A stretch of DNA of 64,000 nucleotides from Janthinobacterium tructae (GCF_006517255.1 NZ_CP041185.1:3348001-3412000); one strand, 5' to 3'; positions 27,620 through 37,181 are shown, counted from the stretch's first letter. Numbers and translations are program-made. Notes: generated by a model not told the origin, from the sequence alone.

Positions 27620-28612
27620 CTACGCAGCCGGCTCCACCGTCACCCAGTAACGCGTGCGGCTGCGCACCTGCACCGGCAGCGAGTTGGGCAGCATGTTCAG
27701 GATGCGCTGCGTGTCGGCCAGCGGGAACACACCCGACAGGCGCAGCTGGGCCACTGCCGGCGCGCAGTCGATCACGCCCGGGCGGTAGCGGGCCAGGTCG
27801 GCCAGGAAGTCACCCAGGGTCACATCGTCGACGATCAGCTGCCCGCGCGACCAGGCATCGGCATACGCGTCGATGGCGTGCGGCGCGTCCGGCGCATGGC
27901 GGGAAAACGCCACGCCGCGCCCGGCCGCCAGCAGCAAGGGCGCGTCAGCGCTGTCGCGGGGGCGGATTTCAACGGCGCTTTCAAACACCTCCACGGTGCT
28001 GACGCCATCCTGCTGGCGCACGACGAAGCGCGTGCCCAGCGCGCGCACCAGGCCTTCGCGCGTAGCCACCACCAACGGCGCGGCGCTGCCGGCACCGTGG
28101 CCGCTGCTGACGAGGATTTCGCCGGCCAGCAGTTCGATCAGGCGGCGCTTGTCATCGAAACGCACGTTCACGGCCGATCCCGTATTCAGGCTGAGCACAC
28201 TGCCATCGTCCAGCACCACCTCGCGCCGCTCGCCCGTGGCCGTGCGGTAGTCGGCACGCAGGGCACGCACGCCATCCCAGGTGCCCGTCTGCGCGGCCAG
28301 CATGCCGCCGCCAGCGGCCACGCCCAGCCATGCCAGCAACTGGCGCCGCTTGCCATTGACGGCTTGCTGTTGCGTGCCGGCCAGCGCCTGCGCGGCCGCA
28401 CTGCGGTGCAAGCCGTTGAAGCGCCGCGACACCGCGTCGATATGCTGCCAGGCCCGTTCATGTTCCGGGTCGGCCCCGCGCCAGCGCTGCCAGGCGGCGT
28501 GCTCCGCTTCGCTGGCCTCGTCCGACATCAGCACGGTCAGCCACTCGGCGGCCTGCTGCTGCACTTCCTCGGCTATGGCCCCCAAGCCCGCGGGTTCTGC
28601 CAGCGTGCTCAT
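27620..28612 (-). CDS. FecR-type anti-sigma factor, second copy
   Basis: A 330-residue protein with the same layout as the FecR at 20175: DUF4880-type N-terminus (QQQAAEWLTVLMSDEAS), membrane helix at about 95-110, and FecR periplasmic domain with RALGTRFVV. The start overlaps the sigma stop (ATGA). No TonB receptor follows; the next genes are the DUF3649 operon, so its receptor is either elsewhere or lost. Confidence 0.92.
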   Translation of the reverse strand: MSTLAEPAGLGAIAEEVQQQAAEWLTVLMSDEASEAEHAAWQRWRGADPEHERAWQHIDAVSRRFNGLHRSAAAQALAGTQQQAVNGKRRQLLAWLGVAAGGGMLAAQTGTWDGVRALRADYRTATGERREVVLDDGSVLSLNTGSAVNVRFDDKRRLIELLAGEILVSSGHGAGSAAPLVVATREGLVRALGTRFVVRQQDGVSTVEVFESAVEIRPRDSADAPLLLAAGRGVAFSRHAPDAPHAIDAYADAWSRGQLIVDDVTLGDFLADLARYRPGVIDCAPAVAQLRLSGVFPLADTQRILNMLPNSLPVQVRSRTRYWVTVEPAA

Positions 28613-29118
28613 GCCGGCAGGGAGAAAAACACCTGGCGGTTGGCACGCGTCAGGTATTGCTTGACCGAACTGGCCGACACGTTCAGGCGCACGGCGATCT
28701 CGGCATAACTGAGGCCTTCGAGCTGCGCCAGCAAAAACGCCGTGCGTACGGGACCCGGCAAGCCATCGAGGGCGGCATCGATTTCCTGCAAGGCTTCCAG
28801 CGCCAGCAGCCGTTCTTCCGGCGCGGGCGCCACCTCGGGCGGCAGGCAGGCCAGCGCCTGCAGATACGCGTCTTCCAGCACTTGCCGGCGGTAGCGGTGC
28901 GCCACCAGGCGCCGCGCGATGGTGGCGAGAAAAGGCCGCGCTTCGCGGATCTGCGGCGCCGTGCCATTGGTCAGCACGCTGACAAAGGTGTCTTGCGCCA
29001 GATCCGCCGCTTCGCCCGCATTGCCCAGCTTATGCCGCAGCCAGCCCTGCAGCCAGCCGTGATGACTGCTGTAGAGCGCGTGCAGGTCTTGTTGCTGGGC
29101 AAAATCGGCGGCCGACAT
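28609..29118 (-). CDS. FecI-type ECF sigma factor, second copy
   Basis: A 169-residue sigma factor (MSAADFAQQQDLHALYSS) with region 2 DLAQDTFVSVLTN and region 4 YAEIAVRLNVSASSVKQYL. The ribosome site AAGGG is five bases before ATG 29118. A Fur box lies at 29160-29178. The N-terminus is very like that of ECF sigma 1, suggesting an old duplication. Confidence 0.92.
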   Translation of the reverse strand: MSAADFAQQQDLHALYSSHHGWLQGWLRHKLGNAGEAADLAQDTFVSVLTNGTAPQIREARPFLATIARRLVAHRYRRQVLEDAYLQALACLPPEVAPAPEERLLALEALQEIDAALDGLPGPVRTAFLLAQLEGLSYAEIAVRLNVSASSVKQYLTRANRQVFFSLPA

Positions 29119-29159
29119 GGCATCCCTTTCGGCTCAGGCGTGCGTCACCCGAGAATGTA

Positions 29160-29178
29160 AATAAGAATTATTCTCATT
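29160..29178 (-). promoter_or_regulatory. Fur box upstream of ECF sigma 2
   Basis: AATAAGAATTATTCTCATT is identical to the box at 21704-21722 and similarly placed, 41 bases before the sigma start. Confidence 0.75.
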
Positions 29179-29356
29179 CTAACCGCGCAATGCCTTGGAT
29201 GCAATCGCGGCGTTGGCAGAAATACCAACTAATTCAAAAGCCGGCCAACCGCCAGGCGCTGCAGCGCAGGACCGCCAGCCAACCGCGATAAGGTAAAATG
29301 ACGGCCATCGTCCGGCTTTCGCCGCCCACTCCCAAGCTTTTCATTGCAGGTTCATC

Positions 29357-30724
29357 ATGCTAGATAATCTCACCCAACGGCTTGCCAAAGTCGTCAAGAC
29401 CATGCGCGGCGAGGCGCGCCTGACCGAAGCGAACACCGCCGACATGCTGCGCGAAGTGCGCCTGGCGCTGCTCGAAGCCGACGTCGCCCTGCCCGCCGTG
29501 CGCGAATTCATCGCCAAAGTCAAAGAAAAAGCCATGGGCGAGGATGTCATTTCCTCGCTCACGCCAGGCCAGGCCCTGGTCGGTGTGGTGCAGCGCGAGC
29601 TGGCCGCCCTGATGGGCGCCGACCTGGGACCGGAAGCGTCGCAGATCAGCTTTGCGCAGCAACCGCCCGCCATCATCCTGATGGCCGGTCTGCAGGGTGT
29701 GGGCAAGACCACCACCGTCGGCAAGCTGGCGAAGTACCTGAAAGAAGAAAAGAAGAAGAAAGTACTGACCGTTTCGGCCGACGTGTACCGCCCTGCCGCG
29801 ATCGCCCAGCTGCAATCGGTCACCTCCCAGGTGGGTGCCGACTTCTTCCCGTCCGCCAGCACGGACAAGCCGGTCGATATCGCCCTGGCCGCGCTGGACT
29901 GGGCGAAAAAGCATTACCACGACGTGCTGATCATCGATACGGCAGGTCGCCTCGGTATCGACGAAGAGATGATGCGCGAAATCGCTGCCATCCACGGCGC
30001 CGTGAAACCGATCGAAACCCTGTTTGTCGTCGACGCCATGCTGGGCCAGGACGCCATCAATACGGCGAAAGCCTTCAACGATGCGCTGCCGCTGACCGGT
30101 ATCGTGCTGACCAAGCTCGATGGCGATGCGCGCGGCGGTGCGGCCCTGTCGGTGCGCCACATCACGGGCAAGCCGATCAAGTTTGCCGGTGTCTCTGAAA
30201 AACTCGACGGCCTGGAAGCGTTCGACCCGACCCGCATGGCCAACCGCATCCTGGGCATGGGCGACATCCTCGCGCTGGTGGAAGAGGCGCGCAAGGGCGT
30301 CGACAGCAAGGCGGCAGCCGACCTGGCGCAAAAAATCAAGGTCGGCGGCAAGTTCGACATGAACGACTTCAAGGCGCAACTGGGCCAGATGAAGAAAATG
30401 GGCGGCATGGCCAACCTGATGGACAAGCTGCCAGCCCAGTTCCAGCAGGCGGCAGGCGGCAAGAACATGGATCAAGCCGATAAACAGGTGCGCCGCATGT
30501 GCGGCATCATCGACTCGATGACGCCGCAGGAACGCGCCAAGCCTGAACTGATCAAGGCCACGCGCAAGCGCCGCATCGCCGCCGGCGCCGGCGTGCAAGT
30601 GCAGGAAGTAAACCGCATGCTGACGCAATTCGAGCAAATGCAGACGATGATGAAGAAATTGTCGGGCGGCGGCATGATGAAGATGATGCGTTCCATGAAA
30701 GGCATGATGCCCGGCATGAGGTAA
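29357..30724 (+). CDS. ffh: Signal recognition particle protein Ffh
   Basis: A 455-residue SRP54 GTPase that, with 4.5S RNA, brings nascent membrane proteins to FtsY. The N domain (1-90) is followed by the G domain with P-loop GLQGVGKTTTVGK, DTAGRL and TKLDGDARGG. The Met-rich M domain ends in a GGMMKMMRSMKGMMPGMR tail. Length is typical. A long hairpin element begins directly at the stop codon. Confidence 0.97.
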   Translation: MLDNLTQRLAKVVKTMRGEARLTEANTADMLREVRLALLEADVALPAVREFIAKVKEKAMGEDVISSLTPGQALVGVVQRELAALMGADLGPEASQISFAQQPPAIILMAGLQGVGKTTTVGKLAKYLKEEKKKKVLTVSADVYRPAAIAQLQSVTSQVGADFFPSASTDKPVDIALAALDWAKKHYHDVLIIDTAGRLGIDEEMMREIAAIHGAVKPIETLFVVDAMLGQDAINTAKAFNDALPLTGIVLTKLDGDARGGAALSVRHITGKPIKFAGVSEKLDGLEAFDPTRMANRILGMGDILALVEEARKGVDSKAAADLAQKIKVGGKFDMNDFKAQLGQMKKMGGMANLMDKLPAQFQQAAGGKNMDQADKQVRRMCGIIDSMTPQERAKPELIKATRKRRIAAGAGVQVQEVNRMLTQFEQMQTMMKKLSGGGMMKMMRSMKGMMPGMR

Positions 30725-30862
30725 GGCTTCAAAATCCGCGATGAGGAAAGGCTTCAAAATCCGCTGCGCGGTGGTCCTTGCGGCCGGCGATGCTCACCGT
30801 ACTAAAGTACGGTTGCGCTTCTCGGCCACACACCATCCGCTCGCTGTGATTTTGAAGGCCTT
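30723..30862 (+). repeat. Long hairpin element, copy 1 (3' of ffh)
   Basis: The outer arms AAGGCTTCAAAATC (30748-30761) and GATTTTGAAGGCCTT (30848-30862) pair with one bulged base. The arm sequence is also present once more at 30723-30739, overlapping the ffh stop. Inside, GCGGCCGGCGATGCTCA and the perfect palindrome ACCGTACT-AA-AGTACGGT (30796-30813) are followed by TGCGCTTCTCGGCCACA. The inner ~70 bases match the element at 35021-35138 in inverted orientation. Both copies run in the direction of the gene they follow. Confidence 0.75.
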
Positions 30863-31180
30863 CGAGATGCCGCAGGATCATCGCTTTAAAACCCGAAAAA
30901 CATCGTTCTAAATAATGCCGGATTGCATTTTCATGTGTCCGGCATCACTCTTCCCCTCCCCCCGCAGTGCCCCTCCCCGCATAGCCAGTAACCATGCCAT
31001 TTACGGGCAAAAACGCCGTTCTGCGCCCCCAAGCGGTGCGCCCGGGCGACAGCATCGCCATTTCCCTGCCTTTTCCTCGTGAAAACGTGAAAAACACTTG
31101 CATACAAGGTAAATCCACACCAATATTAGCCGTGCGATTAATTGCGCAATTTCCCATGTGTTTGTTAAGGAGGCTCGAAG
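30725..31180. other. 456-base region between ffh and the SWIB/H1-like gene
   Basis: It contains hairpin element copy 1, a second hairpin ATGCCGGA/TCCGGCAT at 30915-30945 that may end ffh transcription (no T-run), and the upstream region of the H1-like/SWIB gene. No protein gene is supported; frames on either strand at 30945-31265 lack ribosome sites and family features. Confidence 0.55.
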
Positions 31181-31579
31181 ATGGCAACAGCCAAAAAAAC
31201 CCCAGTAGCAGCGCCAGCCAAAGCAGCAGCAGCAGCCAAGCCTGCAGCCGCCAAAAAAGCAGCACCCGCAGCCAAAGCAGCAGCTAAACCAGCAGCGGTG
31301 AAGAAAGCGGCAGCACCGGCAACACCACGCAAGCCAAACGCAGCATTCATGAAAGCAATGACGCCATCGAAAGATCTGGCCGCCGTTGTTGGCGCAGCAC
31401 CACTGCCGCGCACGGAAGTGACCAAAAAGGTATGGGATTACATCAAGAAACTCGATCTGCAAGATCCGGCCAACCGCCGCATGATCAATGCGGACGACAA
31501 GCTGAAAGCTGTTTTCGGCGGCAAAGCCCAAGTCTCCATGTTTGAAATGACGAAACTGATCTCCGATCATTTGAAATAA
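31181..31579 (+). CDS. SWIB/MDM2 domain protein with histone H1-like tail
   Basis: A 132-residue protein. Residues 1-50 are an AAKP-type H1-like tail, and residues 58-132 are a SWIB/MDM2 domain (KVWDYIKKLDLQDPANRR, MFEMTKLISDHLK). Such proteins occur in betaproteobacteria and chlamydiae and are thought to act on chromatin or nucleoid. The AAGGAGG ribosome site is excellent. It is monocistronic, ending at a strong terminator. The tail is the same kind as in the large protein at 6154-7335. Confidence 0.92.
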   Translation: MATAKKTPVAAPAKAAAAAKPAAAKKAAPAAKAAAKPAAVKKAAAPATPRKPNAAFMKAMTPSKDLAAVVGAAPLPRTEVTKKVWDYIKKLDLQDPANRRMINADDKLKAVFGGKAQVSMFEMTKLISDHLK

Positions 31580-31610
31580 TCAGATACGCGCCGGCCCAAC
31601 ACCGAGCGAG

Positions 31611-31648
31611 TGCCCCGCAGCTGATTCAGCGAGCGGGGCATTTTTTTT
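31611..31648 (+). terminator. Rho-independent terminator of the SWIB/H1-like gene
   Basis: The stem TGCCCCGC / GCGGGGCA with a 14-base loop is followed by eight T. Confidence 0.92.
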
Positions 31649-31660
31649 GGCTGCAAACGC

Positions 31661-31719
31661 CAACAATGTTGTCGGATTACGGTCTTGCAGACCTACGTCC
31701 GACCTATGTCCGACCTACC
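31661..31719. repeat. Dispersed TCGGATTA/TAATCCGA-type repeat, copy A (partial)
   Basis: AACAATGTTGTCGGATTACGG followed by ACCTACGTCCGACCTA. The same words occur at 50079-50195 and 62846-62955. It is a short intergenic palindromic repeat with no coding capacity. Confidence 0.7.
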
Positions 31720-32341
31720 CTGCCGGCTTGAATTCCCACTGGCTCCACGCGGCCCGCACCGCATTCGGATACTCGGCCCGCCCCCGGCTGCCGTTATACC
31801 GCCCCAGCGCCAGGTACAAATCCCCGCGTTCCATATCCAGGTACATGCGCAGGATCGCGCAGCCATAGCGCAAATTCGTTTGCATGTGGAATAGCTTGCT
31901 GCGGTCATGGTCGCCGATGACGCCCGTCCAGAACGGCATCACCTGCATGTAGCCGCGTGCGCCAGCCAGCGAGACGGCATATTTGCGGTAGGCCGACTCC
32001 ACCTGGATCAGGCCCAGCACCAGGGCCGGCTCCAGGCCAGCGCGGCGCGCTTCATACCAGACGGTTTCCAAAAATTCCGTGCGCAGCTGCGCGTCCGGCA
32101 GCTTGCGTTGCAGGCGTTGCGACATCTGCGCCAGCCATTGCTGGTAGCGCTGCAGTTCGATGGGGGTGGCAAATTTTGGTTGCGGCGGGCGTTCGTCGCG
32201 GATCGCGTGCGACAGGGCCAGGCGGACGGAGTCGGCCAGCGCCTCCTCTTTCTGGTTGCCGGCCTGCGCCGGGAAAGCGCAGGCCAGGCCGGCGGCCAGC
32301 GCGAGCGCGCCAGCCACCTTGCTTACGGATGGACGCTTCAC
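31715..32341 (-). CDS. Lytic transglycosylase (SLT family)
   Basis: A 208-residue periplasmic enzyme cutting peptidoglycan to anhydro-muropeptides: signal peptide (1-27, ending PAQA), then an SLT domain with the catalytic Glu in [14 protein letters not shown] and the segment [12 protein letters not shown]. The start is GTG 32341, overlapping the proS stop (GTGA), so it is coupled to proS. The pairing with proS is conserved in related genomes. Confidence 0.9.
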   Translation of the reverse strand: MKRPSVSKVAGALALAAGLACAFPAQAGNQKEEALADSVRLALSHAIRDERPPQPKFATPIELQRYQQWLAQMSQRLQRKLPDAQLRTEFLETVWYEARRAGLEPALVLGLIQVESAYRKYAVSLAGARGYMQVMPFWTGVIGDHDRSKLFHMQTNLRYGCAILRMYLDMERGDLYLALGRYNGSRGRAEYPNAVRAAWSQWEFKPAG

Positions 32342-34077
32342 TGCGCCATTTTGCCCTGGATGAAGGCGACGATCTCGTCCGGCGCCACACCAGTGGCTTC
32401 CGCGTCGCGGCGGCCCTGGTATTCCAGCTTGCCTTCTTTCAGGCCCCGTTCGCCGATGACGATGCGGTGCGGCACGCCAATCAGTTCCCAGTCAGCAAAC
32501 ATGGCGCCAGGGCGCAAGCCACGGTCGTCGACGATGACATCCACGCCAGCGCCTTGCAGGGCCGCGTACAGCTTCTCCGTCTCTTCCTTGACCAGTTCGC
32601 TGCGGTCCATGCCCATCGGGCACAGCACGACTTCAAACGGCGCGATCGAGGCGGGCCAGATGATGCCCTTGTCATCGAAGTTCTGTTCGATGGCGGCGCC
32701 CAGGATGCGCGTCACGCCGATACCGTAGCACCCCATCTGCAGCGGCGCAGGCTTGCCGTTCTCGTCGAGGAAGGTGGCTTTCATGCTTTCCGAGTACGCC
32801 GTACCCAGCTGGAACACGTGGCCCACTTCGATGCCGCGCTCGATGGCGAGTGCACCCTGGCCGTCCGGCGAAGCGTCGCCGGCGACGACATTGCGCAAGT
32901 CGGCCACGATGGCTGGCTCGGCCACGTCGCGCCCCCAGTTGGCGCCCGTGTAATGGAAACCGGCCTCATTCGCGCCGCAGACGAAGTCGCTCATGTGGGC
33001 GACCGTGCGGTCCGCCACCACGGTGACGGGTGCTTTCGTGCCGATCGGGCCCAGGTAGCCGGGAATCGTGCCGTAGACTTCCAGGATTTCCGCTTCCGTC
33101 GAGAAACGGTGACCGGCCAGGCCGGCAACCTTGCCCACCTTGATTTCGTTCAATTCATGGTCGCCGCGCAGCAGCAGCATGAAATGCTGTTGCGTGACTT
33201 TGTCATCCTTGCCCGTCGTATCCACCGTCAGGGCGATGGTTTTCACGGTCTGCGACAAAGCTATGCCCAGCAGGGCCGCCACGGTTTCGCACTTGACGGT
33301 GTCCGGCGTGGCCGTTTTCGTCAGCGCCTGAGCGGCGGCCGGGCGCTCGCCCGCTGGCGGCAGCGCTTCGGCCGCTTCCATGTTGGCGGCGTAGTCGGAC
33401 GTCGGGCAGTACACGAGTGCGTCTTCACCCGTGTGGGCGATGACGTGGAATTCATGCGAACCGGAACCGCCGATGGCGCCGTTGTCGGCGGCCACGGCGC
33501 GGAATTTCAGGCCGAAACGGGTGAAGATGCGCGTGTAGGCGTCAAACATGACCTTGTACGACGCTTGCATGCCGGCCAGGTCGCGGTCGAACGAGTACGC
33601 GTCCTTCATGGTGAATTCGCGGCCGCGCATCAGGCCGAAGCGGGGACGGCGCTCGTCGCGGAACTTGGTCTGGATATGATAGAAGTTCAGCGGCAGCTGG
33701 CGATAGGACTTGATTTCCGTGCGCACGACGTCAGTGATGACTTCTTCCGATGTCGGCTGGATCGCGTATTCGCGGCCGTGACGGTCTTTCACGCGCATCA
33801 GTTCGTCGCCCATCTTGGTCCAGCGGCCCGTCTCCTGCCACAGTTCGGCCGGCTGCACGAGCGGCATCAGCAGTTCAATACCGGCGGCTTTGTTCATCTC
33901 GTCACGGATGATGGCTTCCACCTTGCGGATCACGCGCAAGCCCATCGGCATGTAGGTATAGATGCCGGAACCGAGGCGTTTGATCATGCCTGCACGCATC
34001 ATCAATTGGTGGCTGACGATTTCCGCGTCAGAAGGTGCATCTTTAAGTGTGGAAATAAAAAAACGGGAGGCGCGCAT
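32338..34077 (-). CDS. proS: Prolyl-tRNA synthetase
   Basis: A 579-residue bacterial-type class II synthetase with the internal YbaK-like editing domain (about 225-385) that clears Ala-tRNA(Pro). Motif 2 ([20 protein letters not shown]) and [20 protein letters not shown] are present, as is the C-terminal anticodon-binding domain. Length is typical. Confidence 0.97.
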   Translation of the reverse strand: MRASRFFISTLKDAPSDAEIVSHQLMMRAGMIKRLGSGIYTYMPMGLRVIRKVEAIIRDEMNKAAGIELLMPLVQPAELWQETGRWTKMGDELMRVKDRHGREYAIQPTSEEVITDVVRTEIKSYRQLPLNFYHIQTKFRDERRPRFGLMRGREFTMKDAYSFDRDLAGMQASYKVMFDAYTRIFTRFGLKFRAVAADNGAIGGSGSHEFHVIAHTGEDALVYCPTSDYAANMEAAEALPPAGERPAAAQALTKTATPDTVKCETVAALLGIALSQTVKTIALTVDTTGKDDKVTQQHFMLLLRGDHELNEIKVGKVAGLAGHRFSTEAEILEVYGTIPGYLGPIGTKAPVTVVADRTVAHMSDFVCGANEAGFHYTGANWGRDVAEPAIVADLRNVVAGDASPDGQGALAIERGIEVGHVFQLGTAYSESMKATFLDENGKPAPLQMGCYGIGVTRILGAAIEQNFDDKGIIWPASIAPFEVVLCPMGMDRSELVKEETEKLYAALQGAGVDVIVDDRGLRPGAMFADWELIGVPHRIVIGERGLKEGKLEYQGRRDAEATGVAPDEIVAFIQGKMAQ

Positions 34078-34282
34078 AACGGTGAATTCTTTTTAAAAAG
34101 AGAGGGTTATAATCAACCTAATTTTAAAGGATTAGCTGGCTGATGCGTCCATACTTTACACAAATGCGCTCAATTGGTGCGATTCCGGCGCTTTTCGCAC
34201 CCCGAAAAGGTCACCGGCTTGCGAAGTTGTGGGTAATTATGTAAAAAAAGGACGCTCGGTCGCAGAAAGTTTGAGGTGCATT

Positions 34283-34915
34283 ATGCTCGACCGTGAAGGG
34301 TTTCGGCCCAACGTCGGCATCATCCTGCTAAACGCCCAGAACGAGGTGTGGTGGGGCAAGCGGGTGCGCGAGCACTCATGGCAGTTTCCACAAGGCGGTA
34401 TCAAATATGGCGAAACACCGGAACAAGCCATGTTTCGCGAACTTGAAGAGGAAATCGGACTCAGACAGGAACACGTCAAAATTGTCGGCCGCACCCGCGA
34501 CTGGCTGCGCTATGAAGTGCCAGACCACTTCATCAAGCGCGAGATTCGCGGCCATTACCGTGGCCAGAAGCAGATTTGGTTTCTGCTGAGAATGTGCGCG
34601 CGCGATAACGACGTCAATCTGCGCCTGACCGACCATCCCGAGTTCGACGCCTGGCGCTGGCATGAATATTGGGTCCCGCTCGATGTCGTCATTGAATTTA
34701 AACGCGATGTGTACCAGCGCGCCTTGCAGGAGCTGTCCCGCTTCCTGACCTGGCCCGTGCATGGCAACGCACAGCAAGCGCAGCGCCACACCTCGCGCTA
34801 CCTGCGCCAACCCCATGCGCCGCGCCCGCAGGACGGTGCGGTACTGGCCAAGCCTTGCGACGGCATTGCCGCCGAAGGGTGTACACCGGAGCTGATCTTG
34901 CCGGGCAAGGGGTAG
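34283..34915 (+). CDS. rppH: RNA pyrophosphohydrolase (Nudix)
   Basis: A 210-residue enzyme that removes pyrophosphate from mRNA 5' ends and so starts decay. The Nudix box is [20 protein letters not shown] followed by IGL. The frame is open from 34229, but ATG 34283 ([17 protein letters not shown]) is the family start and has GAGG six bases upstream. The C-terminal ~50 residues extend beyond the E. coli protein, as in other betaproteobacteria. It is divergent from proS, also the usual arrangement. Confidence 0.95.
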   Translation: MLDREGFRPNVGIILLNAQNEVWWGKRVREHSWQFPQGGIKYGETPEQAMFRELEEEIGLRQEHVKIVGRTRDWLRYEVPDHFIKREIRGHYRGQKQIWFLLRMCARDNDVNLRLTDHPEFDAWRWHEYWVPLDVVIEFKRDVYQRALQELSRFLTWPVHGNAQQAQRHTSRYLRQPHAPRPQDGAVLAKPCDGIAAEGCTPELILPGKG

Positions 34916-34943
34916 TCCGCCGCAATGAACGCACTTCCCACGC

Positions 34944-34976
34944 AAAAGGGGCAGCCTGACCAGGCTGCCCCTTTTT
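34944..34976. terminator. Bidirectional terminator after rppH
   Basis: The stem AAAAGGGGCAGCC / GGCTGCCCCTTTTT has a T-run on both strands. It separates rppH from the convergent mqo. Confidence 0.9.
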
Positions 34977-35020
34977 ACATACCGGTAAGAAACTTTCTTT
35001 TAAAAATGCAGACAGTTTCG

Positions 35021-35138
35021 ACACCTAACAAAACCGTAGCGAGCGGCAGTGATTTGTGGCTAAGAAGCGCAACCGTACTCTAGTACGGTGAGCATCGCAG
35101 GCCGCAAAGCGCGACGCGCAGTAGGTTTGGTTAGGTGT
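35021..35138 (-). repeat. Long hairpin element, copy 2 (3' of mqo)
   Basis: Outer arms ACACCTAACAAAACC (35021-35035) and GGTTTGGTTAGGTGT (35124-35138) pair at 14 of 15 positions; the right arm reaches the mqo stop codon. Inside, read along mqo, come TGCGGCCTGCGATGCTC, the perfect palindrome ACCGTACT-AG-AGTACGGT (35072-35089) and TGCGCTTCTTAGCCACA, closely matching copy 1 at 30723-30862. The outer arms differ from copy 1 but are again self-complementary. Confidence 0.75.
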
Positions 35139-36718
35139 TAATCAGCGGCGGGAACGTCCAGGGTAATGGCTTTCAAGCCCAGGATATTGCTGCTGTAGTG
35201 GCGGATCTTGTTGGCCAGAGCCGGGTCATTGTTCAGCTTTTGACCGTACGACGGCACCATTTCCACCATCTTCGCTTGCCATTCCGGCGTCGCAAGGCGG
35301 CTCTTGAATGCCGTTTGCAGCACCTTGATCATGATCGGCGGCGCGGTCGAGGCGCCAGGCGAGGCGCCCAGCAGGGCAACGATGCTGCCATCGGCGGCGC
35401 CGACGACTTCCGTGCCGAACTGCAGCAAGCCGCCTTTGACCGGGTCATCCTTGACGATCTGCACGCGCTGGCCAGCGTTTTGCAAGGTCCAGTCTTCCAT
35501 CTTGGCGTTCGGCAAGTATTCGCGCAGGGTCTTCAAGCGGTCTTCCGGCGTGTTCATGACTTGCTCGACCAGGTATTTGGTCAGCGGAATATTGTCGTAG
35601 CCGGCCTGCAGCATCGGTTTCACATTGCCCGTGCCGATCGAGGCAGGCAAGTCGATCCACGAACCGTTTTTCAGGAACTTGGTCGAGAAGGTGGCAAACG
35701 GGCCAAACAGCAGCGCTTTCTTGCCATCGATGATGCGCGTATCGAGATGCGGCACGGACATCGGCGGCGAACCGACGGATGCCTTGCCGTAGACCTTGGC
35801 CGCATGCGCCGCCACCAGTTCCGGATTGGTGGTGACCAGCCATTGGCCGCCCACCGGCACGCCGCCATAGCCCTTGGCTTCAGGAATGCCCGATTTCTCC
35901 AGCAGCGGCAGCGAACCGCCGCCGGCGCCGATGAAGACGAACTTGGCGCGCATGGTTTTTTCCTTGCCGGCGACCAGGTCTTTCACCGTCACGTTCCACA
36001 CGCCATCGGCGCCGCGCTGGATGTCTTCCACCTGATGGCGCAGGTGCAGGACCATGCCATGGCTGTCCGTCAGGTAGCTCACCAGACCGCGCGTGAGGTT
36101 GCCGAAATTGACGTCGGTACCGATTTCCATACGCGTCGCGGCCACTTTCTGGCCCTGGTCGCGCCCTTGCATGACCAGCGGCGCCCATTGCGCGATCTGC
36201 GCCGGGTCTTCCGAGAACAGCATGCCCTTAAACAGGTTTTCCTTTTGCAGCGCGGCGTAGCGCTTCTTCAAAAAGGCAATATTGTCGTCACCCCACACAA
36301 AGGCCATGTGCGGCACATTGTTGATGAAGGTTTGCGGCGCGCCCAGGTGCTTGTTGGCCACCTGATAAGCCCAGAATTGCTTGGAAATTTCGAATTGCTC
36401 GTTGATGGCAACGGCTTTCTTGGTCTCGATGCTGCCATCGGCCGCTTCCGGCGTGTAGTTCAGTTCGGCAAACGCCGAGTGGCCCGTGCCTGCGTTGTTC
36501 ATCGCGTCCGAGCTTTCGGCGGCGACAGAATCGAGACGCTCGACCATTTCCATCGTCAGCGAAGGATCGAGTTCCTTGAGCATGCTGCCCAGGGTGGCGC
36601 TCATGGTGCCGGCGCCGATCAGCAGCACATCGACCGGTTTTTCGGACGAAGCCGGAGGGGTCTTGTCACATGCCGCCAGGATCAGGCACGACATCAAAAG
36701 TAATAGCGATTTACGCAT
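35138..36718 (-). CDS. mqo: Malate:quinone oxidoreductase with lipoprotein signal
   Basis: A 526-residue FAD enzyme oxidising malate to oxaloacetate and passing electrons to quinone. The Rossmann motif [13 protein letters not shown], the segment [22 protein letters not shown] and the C-terminal GASPGAS are typical of Mqo. Starting at ATG 36718 (GGAG six bases upstream), the protein opens [19 protein letters not shown], a type II signal with lipobox LAAC. Classical Mqo is a peripheral cytoplasmic-face protein without signal, so this one may be exported or periplasmic. An upstream ATG at 36730 would add four residues. Confidence 0.9.
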   Translation of the reverse strand: MRKSLLLLMSCLILAACDKTPPASSEKPVDVLLIGAGTMSATLGSMLKELDPSLTMEMVERLDSVAAESSDAMNNAGTGHSAFAELNYTPEAADGSIETKKAVAINEQFEISKQFWAYQVANKHLGAPQTFINNVPHMAFVWGDDNIAFLKKRYAALQKENLFKGMLFSEDPAQIAQWAPLVMQGRDQGQKVAATRMEIGTDVNFGNLTRGLVSYLTDSHGMVLHLRHQVEDIQRGADGVWNVTVKDLVAGKEKTMRAKFVFIGAGGGSLPLLEKSGIPEAKGYGGVPVGGQWLVTTNPELVAAHAAKVYGKASVGSPPMSVPHLDTRIIDGKKALLFGPFATFSTKFLKNGSWIDLPASIGTGNVKPMLQAGYDNIPLTKYLVEQVMNTPEDRLKTLREYLPNAKMEDWTLQNAGQRVQIVKDDPVKGGLLQFGTEVVGAADGSIVALLGASPGASTAPPIMIKVLQTAFKSRLATPEWQAKMVEMVPSYGQKLNNDPALANKIRHYSSNILGLKAITLDVPAAD

Positions 36719-37181
36719 ACGTAACTCCATTTTTGGATACTGAAGGATGATTCTTGCGCACCACCGTGGCGGCACCATCGCTGTATGAAATGAAAACAGT
36801 TGGCCAACCGGAACGCCAGGGCGGCCGGACAGCGCAATGTCGATGGTGATAGGCATGCTGCCGCGCTCCGGGATATCCCGAGAGCAGGATCTGGTGGCAA
36901 AGGTGCGGGCAATGGACAGCGCGGACTACGTTGTCGGCTGAAAAACCGGCAATGAAATCGCCGTCATGTCCAGAGCAAATATCAAGAGCGGCGATTTTAT
37001 CACCGTTATTTGGCACCGCCAGCCTGCGGCGGTAGTGGATAATACTTACTGCAGGGTATTAAATTGCGGTGACTATCGGGTCACGCAAGCGGGCGCCAGA
37101 CGGCAAAAAGGGCATCCCCGATGCCCTTTGCGTATCTACGCGGTACAATGCCGGCTGCCCTTTAGCCATAGTCCTTCAGCC
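36719..37181. other. 463-base region between mqo and the DUF1841 gene
   Basis: This divergent upstream region holds two hairpins (ACCGCC/GGCGGT at 37015-37033 and AAAGGGCATC/GATGCCCTTT at 37107-37129) and a TACAAT word at 37144-37149 that could be a -10 box of the DUF1841 gene. No gene is supported in it. Confidence 0.5.
37107..37129. other. Perfect 10-bp hairpin upstream of the DUF1841 gene
   Basis: AAAGGGCATC-CCC-GATGCCCTTT, with A5 on its left (so a short T-run on the minus strand). It could stop minus-strand transcription, but no minus-strand gene ends here. Confidence 0.4.

Noticed and set aside
30915..30945. Hairpin ATGCCGGA/TCCGGCAT as a firm ffh terminator
   Set aside because: No T-run follows; kept only as a possibility in the intergenic entry.
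36966..37181. Upstream extension of the DUF1841 gene
   Set aside because: The extra residues match no family and cross two hairpins; the ATG at 37182 is the family start.
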